Below the pieces are notes generated by a model. It did no database searches, had not been told where the DNA came from, and saw only the letters and a list, made by a program, of their open reading frames with translations. From Nitrospirae bacterium JdFR-85 (GTDB lineage Bacteria; Nitrospirota; Thermodesulfovibrionia; Thermodesulfovibrionales; JdFR-85), in the NCBI GenBank assembly GCA_002011745.1, contig MTOU01000040.1:1-57313 (forward strand): DNA of 57,313 nucleotides, written 5' to 3'. A program made the translations under genes and the position numbers. Each line of letters opens with the position of its first letter. Position 1 is the stretch's first letter. Below, in pieces: positions 35,520-44,442 of this stretch.

Positions 35520-36257
35520 ATGCATCTTGAGGAGTTTGCCGAAGGGGATTCTCTGCTTCATAGAATTGACCCGAGGGTCAAGTTTGTCTGTCTCATGCCT
35601 TTTATAGGGGTTGTGGCTGTAAGAGACAGTATTAAGGTCGGTATATCTGCTCTTGTGTTTTCTGTGGTTCTTCTGTTGATTGCTAAGGTAGACCTTAAAA
35701 AGGCCTTTCGTAGGTTGCTTGTGGTAAACTTATTTGTGGTGCTTTTATGGTTTTTCCTCCCTTTTACTGAAGAAGGCCCTAAGGTGTTTGGAGTTGGTCC
35801 TCTGGAAGTGACCTCCACAGGGTTGGTGCATACCCTTGTTATTACCCTGAAAACAAATTCAATTGTGATTGCTACAGTAGCTATTCTTGGAACTTCCCAG
35901 ATATTTAGTCTTACACATGCACTGAGACATCTCAGGGTGCCTGAGAAGTTGGTAATGCTCTTTTTCTTTTTCTACAGATATATTACTGTGATGCATGAAG
36001 AATACTCGAGAATGAGAAGAGCCATGAAGGTGAGAGGGTTTCTGCCTCGTACAGATATCCATACATATAGAACAGTAGCCTATCTTGTGGGTATGCTTCT
36101 TGTTAGAAGTTATGATAGGGCAGAGAGGGTTTATCAGGCGATGCTTTGCAGAGGATTCAATGGTAGATTCCCTCTTTATAGACACTTCAGACTCCGAGGC
36201 AAGGATCTGGTCTTTGCAGTTATAATATATGGGTTTACCTTTTTTCTGATCTTCTGA
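35520..36257 (+). CDS. cbiQ: CbiQ/NikQ energy-coupling transmembrane protein (EcfT)
   Basis: A 245-aa EcfT-type membrane protein. It has several hydrophobic segments and the two short coupling motifs that contact the ATPase: RRAMKVRGF and QAMLCRGFNGRFP (the A-R-G pattern). It transmits ATP hydrolysis from CbiO to the CbiM subunit. The start is ATG, 1 bp after the NikL-like stop. Confidence 0.93.
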   Translation: MHLEEFAEGDSLLHRIDPRVKFVCLMPFIGVVAVRDSIKVGISALVFSVVLLLIAKVDLKKAFRRLLVVNLFVVLLWFFLPFTEEGPKVFGVGPLEVTSTGLVHTLVITLKTNSIVIATVAILGTSQIFSLTHALRHLRVPEKLVMLFFFFYRYITVMHEEYSRMRRAMKVRGFLPRTDIHTYRTVAYLVGMLLVRSYDRAERVYQAMLCRGFNGRFPLYRHFRLRGKDLVFAVIIYGFTFFLIF

Positions 36258-36277
36258 AGTTTTATATTTATAAAAGG

Positions 36278-36961
36278 ATGGGTGGTTTTGTCATAGAGAT
36301 AGAGGATCTTAATTTCTCTTATGATGGAAGGGAAAATATATTCAAAGACCTCAATTTTGTACTAAAAAAAGGAGAGAGGGTGGGGCTTACAGGGCCTAAT
36401 GGTTCTGGTAAGACCACGCTTTTTTATCTAATAATGGGACTTCTGAAGCCTAACTCTGGTACAATTAAAATTTTTGGTAAAAACAGATACAGAGAGGAAG
36501 ATTTTAGAGAGGTGAGGAGACGGATAGGTCTTCTCTTTCAGGACAGTGATGATCAACTCTTCTGTCCCACGGTTGAAGAAGATATTGCCTTCGGTCCTTT
36601 GAACCTTGGCAAATCATCTTATGAAGTGGAGCAGATTGTGCAACAGATATGTAATGTTCTTGACCTTACACATCTGAGACAGAAGGTGACTTACAGACTC
36701 TCAGGTGGTGAAAAGCGACTCGTAGCCCTTGCTACTGTGCTTGCTATGGAGCCTGAGTGTCTTCTGCTCGATGAGCCCACGTCAGGGCTTGATCCTAATG
36801 TAAGAGACAAGTTTATAAATTACCTTCAGAAGACCGCAGACACTTATATTCTGATTTCGCATGATATGGAACTTTTAAAGGATTTGACTGACAGGGTTTA
36901 TATACTTTTAGAGGGTAAGATGCAGGAGGTGGACCCTCAGAGACCTCCTGAGATGCCCTGA
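36278..36961 (+). CDS. cbiO: CbiO/NikO ECF transporter ATPase
   Basis: A 227-aa ABC ATPase. Walker A is GPNGSGKTT, the Q-loop is LLFQDSDDQLFCPTVEEDIAFGP (ECF-type FQDPDDQ/LF signature), the ABC signature is LSGGEKRLVALA, Walker B is CLLLDEPTSGLD and the switch His is LISHDMELL. It powers Ni/Co uptake with CbiQ and CbiM. It is the last gene of the operon; its 3' end overlaps the convergent cytochrome b gene by 25 bp. Confidence 0.94.
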   Translation: MGGFVIEIEDLNFSYDGRENIFKDLNFVLKKGERVGLTGPNGSGKTTLFYLIMGLLKPNSGTIKIFGKNRYREEDFREVRRRIGLLFQDSDDQLFCPTVEEDIAFGPLNLGKSSYEVEQIVQQICNVLDLTHLRQKVTYRLSGGEKRLVALATVLAMEPECLLLDEPTSGLDPNVRDKFINYLQKTADTYILISHDMELLKDLTDRVYILLEGKMQEVDPQRPPEMP

Positions 36962-37584
36962 TGTTTGACCATATGAAAATGTGCCCACAGAAGAAAACCC
37001 ATTATGAGAGGAAGCCAGAGCACATGGAGGCTATAAAACCTCACTAAGGTTACCCCAGAAACATCAGGACCTCCTCTTATGAGATAAAGGAGATGATTTC
37101 CTATCAGGGGTACTGTTGCAACCATAGAGGTGCCAACCTCGGTTGCCCAGTATGCCCTCTGGTCCCATGGAAGAAGATATCCAGTAAATCCTGAAGCAAA
37201 GGCCACTACAAGTGTAAGGGTGCCTGTAATCCAGTTCAGCTCTCTTGGAGGTCTGTATGCCCTGTGTACTATTACTCTAAGTGCATGTAAAATAATAAAT
37301 ACAATAAACAGATGTGCTGCCCATTTATGGAGGCTTCTTATAAGCCAGCCCAGCCTCACTTCTTTTGTAAGCCTTAGAGTGCTTTGGAATGCCTCCTGTT
37401 CTGAAGGAACATAGTATAGACTAAGTAACATACCTGTGAATAGAAGACATAGAAAAAGGGTGAAGGCAACACCACCAAGGCAGTAGAGATAGGTTATCCT
37501 CTCTGGGAGTCTCCTGTGTAGAAATCTACGGTGTGGTTCTTTAATCCCGAATCTGCTGTCTATCCAGTTAAAGAAGCTGTCCAT
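36937..37584 (-). CDS. Cytochrome b6-type subunit of a Rieske/cytochrome b complex
   Basis: A 215-aa four-helix cytochrome b, the length of chloroplast-type cytochrome b6 rather than full mitochondrial cytochrome b. The heme ligands fall on H86, H100, H187 and H202, the same numbers as in b6. C35 (TYLYCLGG) matches the Cys that covalently holds the extra heme c-i in b6f and Bacillus bc complexes. It oxidises quinol with the Rieske protein encoded 2 bp upstream. No subunit IV or cytochrome c/f gene follows; the gene ends against the convergent cbiO. These must lie elsewhere or be absent. Confidence 0.93.
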   Translation of the reverse strand: MDSFFNWIDSRFGIKEPHRRFLHRRLPERITYLYCLGGVAFTLFLCLLFTGMLLSLYYVPSEQEAFQSTLRLTKEVRLGWLIRSLHKWAAHLFIVFIILHALRVIVHRAYRPPRELNWITGTLTLVVAFASGFTGYLLPWDQRAYWATEVGTSMVATVPLIGNHLLYLIRGGPDVSGVTLVRFYSLHVLWLPLIMGFLLWAHFHMVKHQGISGGL

Positions 37585-37586
37585 AT

Positions 37587-38033
37587 CTATATCTTCAGAC
37601 CTATATATGCCTTGGAGTTTTCTATCTTTAAAGGTAGCTTGGTAAGAGGTCTTGGCGGAGGTCCCTCTATAACTCTTCCTTCAATATCATATCTGCCTCC
37701 ATGGCATGGACAGAGGAATTGCTCTTTCTTTCTATGCCAGCTTACAACACAGCCGAGATGGGTGCATACAGGCGAGATCGCAAAAAGTCTGCCATTATGA
37801 TTCACAATAAAGGCTTTCATCCTCAAAATCTGCTCTCCACGGGGATATCTGAATACAACTTTTTTTACCCCTCTTCTGGGGAGGTCTTCCTCTTTTAATA
37901 CTTCAAAGAACTGAACCTTTCTCTTTCTGATTTTTGATGGATAAAGAAACAATAAGGATATAGCGCTTAATACTGAAAAAAGGGTTAAAAAAAAGATTTT
38001 TATTATTTTTCCTAAAAAATCTCTTCTATCCAA
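37587..38033 (-). CDS. Rieske iron-sulfur protein of the cytochrome b complex
   Basis: A 148-aa Rieske protein with an N-terminal RRDFLG Tat-like motif and one membrane anchor (about 10-30). The 2Fe-2S ligands are C90 and H92 in CTHLGC and C108 and H111 in CPCHGG; C95 and C110 form the disulfide. It carries electrons from quinol to a cytochrome c-like acceptor. The start is 1 bp after the HU/IHF stop and the stop is 2 bp before the cytochrome b start, so it is translated as part of the rpsA operon tail. Confidence 0.95.
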   Translation of the reverse strand: MDRRDFLGKIIKIFFLTLFSVLSAISLLFLYPSKIRKRKVQFFEVLKEEDLPRRGVKKVVFRYPRGEQILRMKAFIVNHNGRLFAISPVCTHLGCVVSWHRKKEQFLCPCHGGRYDIEGRVIEGPPPRPLTKLPLKIENSKAYIGLKI

Positions 38034-38034
38034 C

Positions 38035-38319
38035 CTAACTGTTTGAATTTAATAATTCTCTCAGTTCTTTTCCTGCCTTGAAATAGACCACCCTTTTCTC
38101 TGGAACATCCACTGATTCTCCCGTCTTCGGATTTCTTGCCTTTCTTGCTTTTCTCTTTTTTAATCTAAAGTTCCCAAATCCTCTCAACTCGACTTTCTCA
38201 CCTCTGCTCAATGCATCCTTAATGGATTCAAAAAAGGTTTCAACAATAATTTCGGTCTGTTTTAATGTGTAACCATCAAGTTTTTCTGCTACTTTTTCAA
38301 TCAATTCTGATCTTGTCAC
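38035..38319 (-). CDS. HU/IHF-family DNA-bending protein
   Basis: A 94-aa protein with the family architecture: an N-terminal helical dimer ([13 protein letters not shown]), [26 protein letters not shown] with the DNA-intercalating arm (RNPKTGE), and [14 protein letters not shown]. It resembles IHF subunits slightly more than HU. The rpsA-sppA-IHF order recalls the rpsA-ihfB pair of Proteobacteria. It architecturally supports sigma54 promoters in many bacteria. Confidence 0.93.
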   Translation of the reverse strand: MTRSELIEKVAEKLDGYTLKQTEIIVETFFESIKDALSRGEKVELRGFGNFRLKKRKARKARNPKTGESVDVPEKRVVYFKAGKELRELLNSNS

Positions 38320-38332
38320 TTTTGCCTCCTTA

Positions 38333-39184
38333 TTAATACATTATATATTTGACATTGAGAAAGTTAAACATATCTTTGGTATATTCTAAAGCTGTTTTGC
38401 TGGTTAAAAGATCAAAGAATGAGATCTTCCTCTTTTTTGTAATAACATGAGGTTCTCCCTTTATACCAGCAAGTTTTGCTGCCTCCATTATTGCATCTTG
38501 GAGGTTGCCGAGATCGTCCACCAGACCAATCTCCTTTGCTTGTCTGCCTGTGAATATTCTACCGTCAGCAATACTCTTGACCTTCTCATAGGGTAATCCC
38601 CTTCCCTCTGCTACAGCCTCGATAAACTGCTGATGCACATCATCGAGAACATTCTGAAGAATCTTTCTCTCTTCTTCTCCGATACCCCTGAACACAGAGG
38701 CAAGGTCTTTATGTTTTCCACTCTTTATAACCTCTGTTTTTATTCCCACCTTATCTAATAACCCCTTTATATTAGGTATCTCCATTATAACCCCAATAGA
38801 ACCTGTAATAGTGCCAGGATTGGCATATATCTTGGTGGCTGCAGAGGCTATGTAGTATCCTCCAGAAGCAGCCACTGCACCCATTGATACCACCACGGGT
38901 TTGATCTCAGAGAGCTTTTTTACTTCCTCGTATATTTCCTGAGAAGGAGCTACCCCACCTCCTGGACTCTCAATTCTCAAAACTACTGCCTTAACTGAAG
39001 AGTCTTTTCTATGTTTCTTCAATTCATCCAATATGGCTATTGAATTGAATATTGGCCCTTCTATTCTTACAAGGGCAACTTTGTCTCCTATAGGCATTCC
39101 ACTCTTACCAAGAATTGCTAAAAGCAAACTCGATATAAATGCTAAAACTATGAGAATAGACAGTATGATACAGAGTTTACGCAT
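38333..39184 (-). CDS. sppA: Signal peptide peptidase SppA (S49 family), short form
   Basis: A 283-aa short-form SppA with one N-terminal membrane helix (about 5-27). The catalytic Ser is in GAVAASGGYYIA and the general-base Lys is in VIKSGKHKDLAS. GSIGVIMEIPN lies between them. It degrades leftover signal peptides and small membrane proteins at the cytoplasmic membrane. It sits 9 bp downstream of rpsA and 13 bp upstream of the HU/IHF gene. Confidence 0.94.
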   Translation of the reverse strand: MRKLCIILSILIVLAFISSLLLAILGKSGMPIGDKVALVRIEGPIFNSIAILDELKKHRKDSSVKAVVLRIESPGGGVAPSQEIYEEVKKLSEIKPVVVSMGAVAASGGYYIASAATKIYANPGTITGSIGVIMEIPNIKGLLDKVGIKTEVIKSGKHKDLASVFRGIGEEERKILQNVLDDVHQQFIEAVAEGRGLPYEKVKSIADGRIFTGRQAKEIGLVDDLGNLQDAIMEAAKLAGIKGEPHVITKKRKISFFDLLTSKTALEYTKDMFNFLNVKYIMY

Positions 39185-39193
39185 GATAGGTGT

Positions 39194-40798
39194 TTAGCTT
39201 TCCTGTTTATTGTCTAATGAGTAATCCACGGACTTAAGATTCTTCATACTCAGACCTATCTTCTGGTTTTCCAGATCAAGCTTGATGATTCTTGCCATCA
39301 CCTCATCTCCTTCCTTGTATACTTCTTCAGGTCTTCTGTTTGAAGGTTCTATTTCTGAGGAGTATATCAGTCCTTCTACAAGGTCTTCGATCTCGACAAA
39401 GATTCCATACTCAGTAATCCTTAAAACTCTGCATTTTACCTCGTCTCCGAGATGAAATCTTTTTGGAATCTCCTCTTCCCAGGGATTTGGAGTCAGTTGT
39501 TTAAGCCCTAAAGACATCCTCTCATTTGCTGGATCCAGGTTTAATATTACCGCCTCAATCTTCTGACCCTTTCTCAATACCTCAGAGGGATGTCTGATAT
39601 GTTTTGTCCAGCTCAGGTCAGATACATGCAGAAGTGCATCCACCCCTTCTGGCAACTCCACAAAGGCTCCAAAGTCAGTAATGCTTCTTACCCTACCAGT
39701 AACCTTCTGGCCCACTTTATATCTCTGAGCCACCAGCTCCCAAGGTTTTGGTTTGAGCTGTTTTATGCCCAGAGATATCCTTCTCTGACGAGTATCCAGA
39801 TGAAGCACCTTTGCATCTATATAGTCTCCTATCTCTACATAATGAGAGGGATGCTTTGGTCTTGGAGACCATTCGAATTCTGATATATGTATTAATCCCT
39901 CTACCCCTTCCTCTAACTCCACAAAGGCTCCATAATCAGTGAGACTGACTACTTTACCACTCACAATCCTTCCCACAGGATATTTGTCTTCAGCACTTAA
40001 CCAGGGATCTGGCCTCTTCTGTTTATATCCAAGGGTTACCTTCTCTGTCTCTGGATCAAACTTGAGCACCACAACCTCCACCTCTTGTCCTATTCTGAAT
40101 ACATCGGAAGGATGTCTCACCCTGCCCCAAGAGATATCAGAGACATGCAGCAGCCCATCAATCCCGCCGAGGTCTATAAATACACCATAATCTACAATAT
40201 TCTTAACGATTCCTCTAACCCTTGCTCCTTCTTTGAGATTCTTTATAGTCTCTTTCTTGAGTCGTTCTCTTTCTTCTATGAGATAGTCTTTACGGGATAC
40301 AATTATATTTGTAAGCTTATTGTTGAATTTTAGCACTTTTACCTTAGCCTTCTGTCCTACAATCTCGTCAGGATTCTTCAGTGGTTTTATATCAGCATGA
40401 CTGCCTGGCATAAAGCCGAGGACACCCCCAAGATCAACCCTATATCCTCCTTTAATCCTCTCCTTTATTGTAACCTCTACAGGGGTATTCTGGGCTTGGG
40501 CATCCTTTAACATGTTTAGTATTTTGATCCTTCTGACCCTTTCTATGGACAGGGAGACTGTGCCGTCAGAGTCTATTCTTGAGAGAAAGACTTCTATCTC
40601 ATTCCCCTCTTTTAAGAATTCTTTTTCGTCTTCTGAAAATTCATCTATAGGAATAAAGCCCTCTGATTTATAACCAATATCGACCACTACAGTGTCAGGC
40701 ATGACTGAAATAATTTTGCCTTTAAGGATGGTGCCCTCCTCAATTTCTGGTATTGTTTCTGATATAAGTTTTTCCAACTGTTTCTCTTGCATCTCCAT
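39194..40798 (-). CDS. rpsA: 30S ribosomal protein S1
   Basis: S1 with six OB-fold S1 repeats, for example at about 20-90 (ILKGKIISV), 185-255 (VRGIVKNIVDYGVFIDLGG), 270-340 (GKVVSLTDYGAFVEL), 355-430 and 440-510. It unfolds and delivers mRNA to the 30S subunit. The frame is open from a GTG at 40807, but the GGAGGAGG ribosome site is 3 nt from that GTG and about 10 nt from the ATG at 40798, which is therefore preferred (534 aa). It heads the downstream part of the plsC-ispH-rpsA-sppA-HU/IHF-Rieske-cytochrome b run. Confidence 0.95.
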   Translation of the reverse strand: MEMQEKQLEKLISETIPEIEEGTILKGKIISVMPDTVVVDIGYKSEGFIPIDEFSEDEKEFLKEGNEIEVFLSRIDSDGTVSLSIERVRRIKILNMLKDAQAQNTPVEVTIKERIKGGYRVDLGGVLGFMPGSHADIKPLKNPDEIVGQKAKVKVLKFNNKLTNIIVSRKDYLIEERERLKKETIKNLKEGARVRGIVKNIVDYGVFIDLGGIDGLLHVSDISWGRVRHPSDVFRIGQEVEVVVLKFDPETEKVTLGYKQKRPDPWLSAEDKYPVGRIVSGKVVSLTDYGAFVELEEGVEGLIHISEFEWSPRPKHPSHYVEIGDYIDAKVLHLDTRQRRISLGIKQLKPKPWELVAQRYKVGQKVTGRVRSITDFGAFVELPEGVDALLHVSDLSWTKHIRHPSEVLRKGQKIEAVILNLDPANERMSLGLKQLTPNPWEEEIPKRFHLGDEVKCRVLRITEYGIFVEIEDLVEGLIYSSEIEPSNRRPEEVYKEGDEVMARIIKLDLENQKIGLSMKNLKSVDYSLDNKQES

Positions 40799-40831
40799 CA
40801 GTAACACGACCTCCTCCTAAGGTTTTTTAAT

Positions 40832-41659
40832 CTAATTCAACAACTGGAGCCACTGCACCACCTCGTCAATAATCCAGCTTGGTGTAGAAGCTCCAGCAGT
40901 TATGCCCACACTTTTTATTCCATCAAACATCTCTTTTCTCAATTCACTAACCTCCTCTATATGGAGTGTTTTTTTGCCCAAACCTCTACATAAATTAGCC
41001 AATTGCTTGGTGTTGGCACTGTTTTTCCCGCCAACCACAATCATAACCTCTACCTTGTTTGCTATCTCTTCTGTTTCCTTCAGCCTCAGTGCAGTAGAAT
41101 TACATATTGTATTATAAACTTTTAGTTCCTTTACATTCTGTATCAATTTGTCTATAGCTCTCCGCAGAGCCTCAATAGGTTGAGTTGTCTGTACCACAAT
41201 TCCTACCCGGTCTTTCAGTCTTGGCATGTTGAGATTATTTCCATTTACCACTACGGCATTGTCTCCTGCATAACTTAGAATGCCTTTAACTTCAGGGTGT
41301 TCACTGTCGCCAAGTATAATTACCTGATAACCTTCCTGTCTGAGAAGTTTAGCATAATACTGTGCCTTTTTTACAAATGGACACGTTGCATCTATTATCT
41401 CTATGTTTCTCTTTTTTAAATCTTCCATTACATGTTCAGGCACCCCATGGGTTCTGATCAAAACAGCATCAGCATCAACAGGGTCTTCCACAGGTTCTAC
41501 CCCTGCCAGTCTAAGTTTCTCTACTACCTGAGGATTATGTATAATAGGACCGAGAGTGCAGACTTTACGCCCCTTTTTTTGGGCCTCTCCAAAGGCCATA
41601 TCAACAGCCCTCTTTACACCAAAACAGAATCCTGCCCTTTTAGCAATTACTATCTCCAT
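40832..41659 (-). CDS. ispH: 4-hydroxy-3-methylbut-2-enyl diphosphate reductase
   Basis: IspH (LytB), 275 aa, the last enzyme of the MEP isoprenoid pathway. It reduces HMBPP to IPP and DMAPP using a 4Fe-4S cluster. The three cluster cysteines are C12 (GFCFGVKRAV), the one in DATCPFVKKA and the one in NTICNSTALR. The conserved Glu is in IRTHGVPE and the Thr-Gln pair in VQTTQP. The start overlaps plsC by 10 bp; rpsA follows, an ispH-rpsA arrangement also seen in other bacteria. Confidence 0.97.
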   Translation of the reverse strand: MEIVIAKRAGFCFGVKRAVDMAFGEAQKKGRKVCTLGPIIHNPQVVEKLRLAGVEPVEDPVDADAVLIRTHGVPEHVMEDLKKRNIEIIDATCPFVKKAQYYAKLLRQEGYQVIILGDSEHPEVKGILSYAGDNAVVVNGNNLNMPRLKDRVGIVVQTTQPIEALRRAIDKLIQNVKELKVYNTICNSTALRLKETEEIANKVEVMIVVGGKNSANTKQLANLCRGLGKKTLHIEEVSELRKEMFDGIKSVGITAGASTPSWIIDEVVQWLQLLN

Positions 41660-42279
41660 GCCGCCTCTTCTTTTAATTCCCTAATTCTGTCCATCACCTC
41701 TTCAGATATCTTCTCCTGTATCTCTTTGTTTTTTTCTTCTTTATTGTAATAGATAGGTCTTCCGAAGGTCACCCTCACTTTTGCAGGTTTGAAAAACCTT
41801 GCCCCTACAGGTAGTGCTCTATCGGTGCCTTCTATTAAGGCAGGTACCACAGGGGCCTTGCTAAGGGCTGCCAGTGCACCTACTCCCTTTTTCCCTTCTC
41901 TTATGCTACCATCATGGCTTCTTGTGCCTTCTGGAAAGATGATCACTGCCTTGCCCTGACGGAGGGCCTTTAAAGCCTCTTTCATGGTTGATGGTTTAGG
42001 GTTGTCTCTGTCAACAGGCAGAGAGTAGAGCCTTACAAACCAGCCTATTGCTGGATTACTGAAGAGGGAACCCTTGGCTATAAAGAGAGGCCTTTTGTTT
42101 ATGGATATACCGATTAAAGGAGGGTCAAGATAACTGAGATGGTTGGATGCTATGATTACACCTCCTGAGGAAGGTATATTCTCTGTTCCCCGTTTTTCGT
42201 ATCGAAAGAAGATTGTATAGAAAACCTTCAGAATACCCTTAAAGATATAGTATAGAATGTCATACAGAAACCTCTTCAT
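41650..42279 (-). CDS. plsC: 1-acyl-sn-glycerol-3-phosphate acyltransferase
   Basis: A PlsC-type acyltransferase that converts lysophosphatidate to phosphatidate. It has the NHLSYLDPP (HX4D) catalytic motif, the glycerol-phosphate site FPEGTRSHDG, a later VPALIEGT block and an N-terminal hydrophobic segment. The frame opens at a TTG (42297); I take the ATG at 42279 (209 aa). A TATAAT box lies just upstream (about 42288-42293), so the leader would be very short if that is the -10. First gene of the long - strand operon through ispH and rpsA. Confidence 0.9.
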   Translation of the reverse strand: MKRFLYDILYYIFKGILKVFYTIFFRYEKRGTENIPSSGGVIIASNHLSYLDPPLIGISINKRPLFIAKGSLFSNPAIGWFVRLYSLPVDRDNPKPSTMKEALKALRQGKAVIIFPEGTRSHDGSIREGKKGVGALAALSKAPVVPALIEGTDRALPVGARFFKPAKVRVTFGRPIYYNKEEKNKEIQEKISEEVMDRIRELKEEAAWR

Positions 42280-42431
42280 AGATGATTTATTATACAATAT
42301 TTAAGCCTTTCTTGGTTCTTTTAAGAGGATTCTTAAGATAAAAGTATCATGTAAAAGAGCGAGAGTGTGGTAGAATAAAATAGAGGTAAAGGCTATCTTA
42401 AAGCCCGTTAGAAAATCATTGGAGGTAAAAT

Positions 42432-44260
42432 ATGCGCATATTCTTCCTTATGTTTTTTTCATTTCTATTATTACTAAATAACAGTCTAAGGGCTGAGGTT
42501 AATATTGTTAAGTGGGAGAAGGAGCTTGATACCTTCACAGAAAAGGATTTGGCCATGGAATTGGTAAAAAGTTTTGGAGATATCAAAACTATCTCAAAAA
42601 TTAAAAAGCTGATTAATGAAGGAAAGTATTATAAGGCCATGGAAGTCTTGGGCGAAAGTATAAAGGATAAGATAAGAGATGGAATAATTGATAAGACACC
42701 CTTTGGTAAATATAAGACACTATATGAGATAGAAAAAAGGCTTTAAAATACACCGAAGGCAAAATAAAGGTACATTTATATAAGGGTTGTTATCAGATAT
42801 TACTGGAGTTTAAAAGAGAGTTTAAAGGGGACTTTGAGAGACTTATCAATAACCCAAATGCAAAGGCACCCTTAGAAACACTTAAGGACCTTTTAGATGC
42901 TCAGCCTCTGCCCAATATGCCTATGCGTGTATATTGTACTGGATACTTGACCCATCATTTTGGAGTGTCTGAAGATGAGGTGGTGAGGAGATTATTAGAT
43001 ATATACAAAAAGTATGACAGAATTGCCAAGAGAGCACGAGCTAAGATAGATTTTATTGATGGGTTAAAAAGGCAATTATACCGGACGGTTAAGAAGGAAG
43101 AGAAGAGTCTTGAATACGATAAGTTTAAAAAAGATATTCATAATTTCAGGTCAGCTATCATTGATCATGAGATTAGAAAGAATCAGTATGATGAGAAGAC
43201 CTTAAAATTCCTTGAAGACATTTTTTATCCTGATCTGGTAAACACCTTGGATGAAGTACGTAAGTCAAACAATCTTAAAGAGAAAGAGAGAGAAGAAATA
43301 GAAAATGAATTAGAGAAATTAGTCAAAAGAACAAAAAGATTATCAGCGAAGTCAAAGAACGGCTATTAAATAGAAGGATTGTTCCATTCCTTGTAGGCAA
43401 ATCAAAGGAAGAAGCTAAGGATGTTCTTAATAAACGGGGGCTCAAGATGTGGGCTACCCTTGCAACCAGACATAACCCAAGATTCAATACCGGAGCAATA
43501 CTATCACAAACTCCAGAATGTAGGAAGCGAGGTTAGAAAGGGCACCACCGTTTATGTGAGTATAAACCCTGAACCATCTATTGATATAGAGGCGGTTATG
43601 AAAATGGGGGATAAATTTCAGCAACAGCAGTATGATATTGAGACAGCAAAAGGGGAGAAAGAAAAGAGCACAGGGACAGGTAGGCCTGTAACACAACCCG
43701 ATTCATATGCTGGATATACTGAGGGTCCGAAACATCCTAAGTCTGAAATACCCTCCAGAAGTCCATATTCACCTCCTGAAACAGATTCCCCGGCTCAGAA
43801 TTGGGTTAAGTGGGCTACGAGATTTCCTTCAACCACTCTCTCAGAAACACCCACTGCATCTAAAACAGAGCCTCGGAACCCAAAACCTTCAAGGGATGTG
43901 ACATTAAAGATTGAGATTGAGTATTTTGTGCCAAAAGGTTTCTGTAGTGAAACACTTAAAGGTAACGAATGCATAGGTAAGGGTTGGACTGGTAATTATA
44001 TGGAATTGCATGAAATTACAGTCTTTGACGAAAGAGGGCAAGAGATAGGAAATTATTATCTGGGGAAGAAGAGTGAGAAGGCGAGACTCAACCCTGTACA
44101 GGGTGTATGGACTGAAGATATCACCTTCTCAGTGCCTTCAAGCGATATTTTTTATGTAGAGGTCTTTGCTGTACAGTGGAACTTTGCTGATTATTATCCA
44201 AAAGACTGGTGTGTTCATCATTTTATTGTGCATAAAGCCTTTACTACTGGACAGTCCTAG
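42432..44260 (+). pseudogene. Secreted PASTA-domain protein gene, broken by three frameshifts
   Basis: Three fragments read as one protein. Part 1 (42432-42746): signal peptide (about 1-21) and helices. After a -1 shift at an A6 run (42733-42738) the frame continues through a helical/coiled region ending at 43369. A -1 shift at an A5 run (43333-43337) gives a PASTA-like segment (IVPFLVGKSKEEAKDVLNKR), and a +1 shift near 43517 restores its end (GSEVRKGTTVYVSI). A Pro/Ser-rich linker and a beta-rich domain with three or four Cys complete it. Two shifts look like one lost A in a homopolymer, so base errors are possible, but true decay fits equally. Function unknown. Confidence 0.72.
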
Positions 44261-44372
44261 CAATTATCCAGGAGTAAAGGTGTCCCTCTAAAAAAAATAC
44301 AGTTACCGAGGCTGCGAATCTGTTAACTCTAAAGGTTTCCCCAAGGGACAGGTAAAGATTAGAAAATAGGGC

Positions 44373-44417
44373 TTTTTAACTCGGAATCCCTGTGGCTTGT
44401 CACAGGGAGTTTCATTT
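44373..44417 (+). repeat. Dispersed REP-like palindromic repeat, copy A
   Basis: TTTTAACTCGGAAT followed by a hairpin (TCCCTGTG-GCTTGT-CACAGGGA) and GTTTCATTT. A diverged second copy lies at 52771-52841. It sits between the broken PASTA gene and the end of nrdJ, where it can also act as a terminator-like hairpin. Confidence 0.65.
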
Positions 44418-44442
44418 CCAAAATTTATATCCGGATAAAAGC

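Noticed and set aside
42732-42746. Programmed -1 frameshift (dnaX-like A AAA AAG)
   Set aside because: The zero-frame phase is GAA AAA AGG, not the heptamer phase, and two further frameshifts in the same gene point to decay or base errors.
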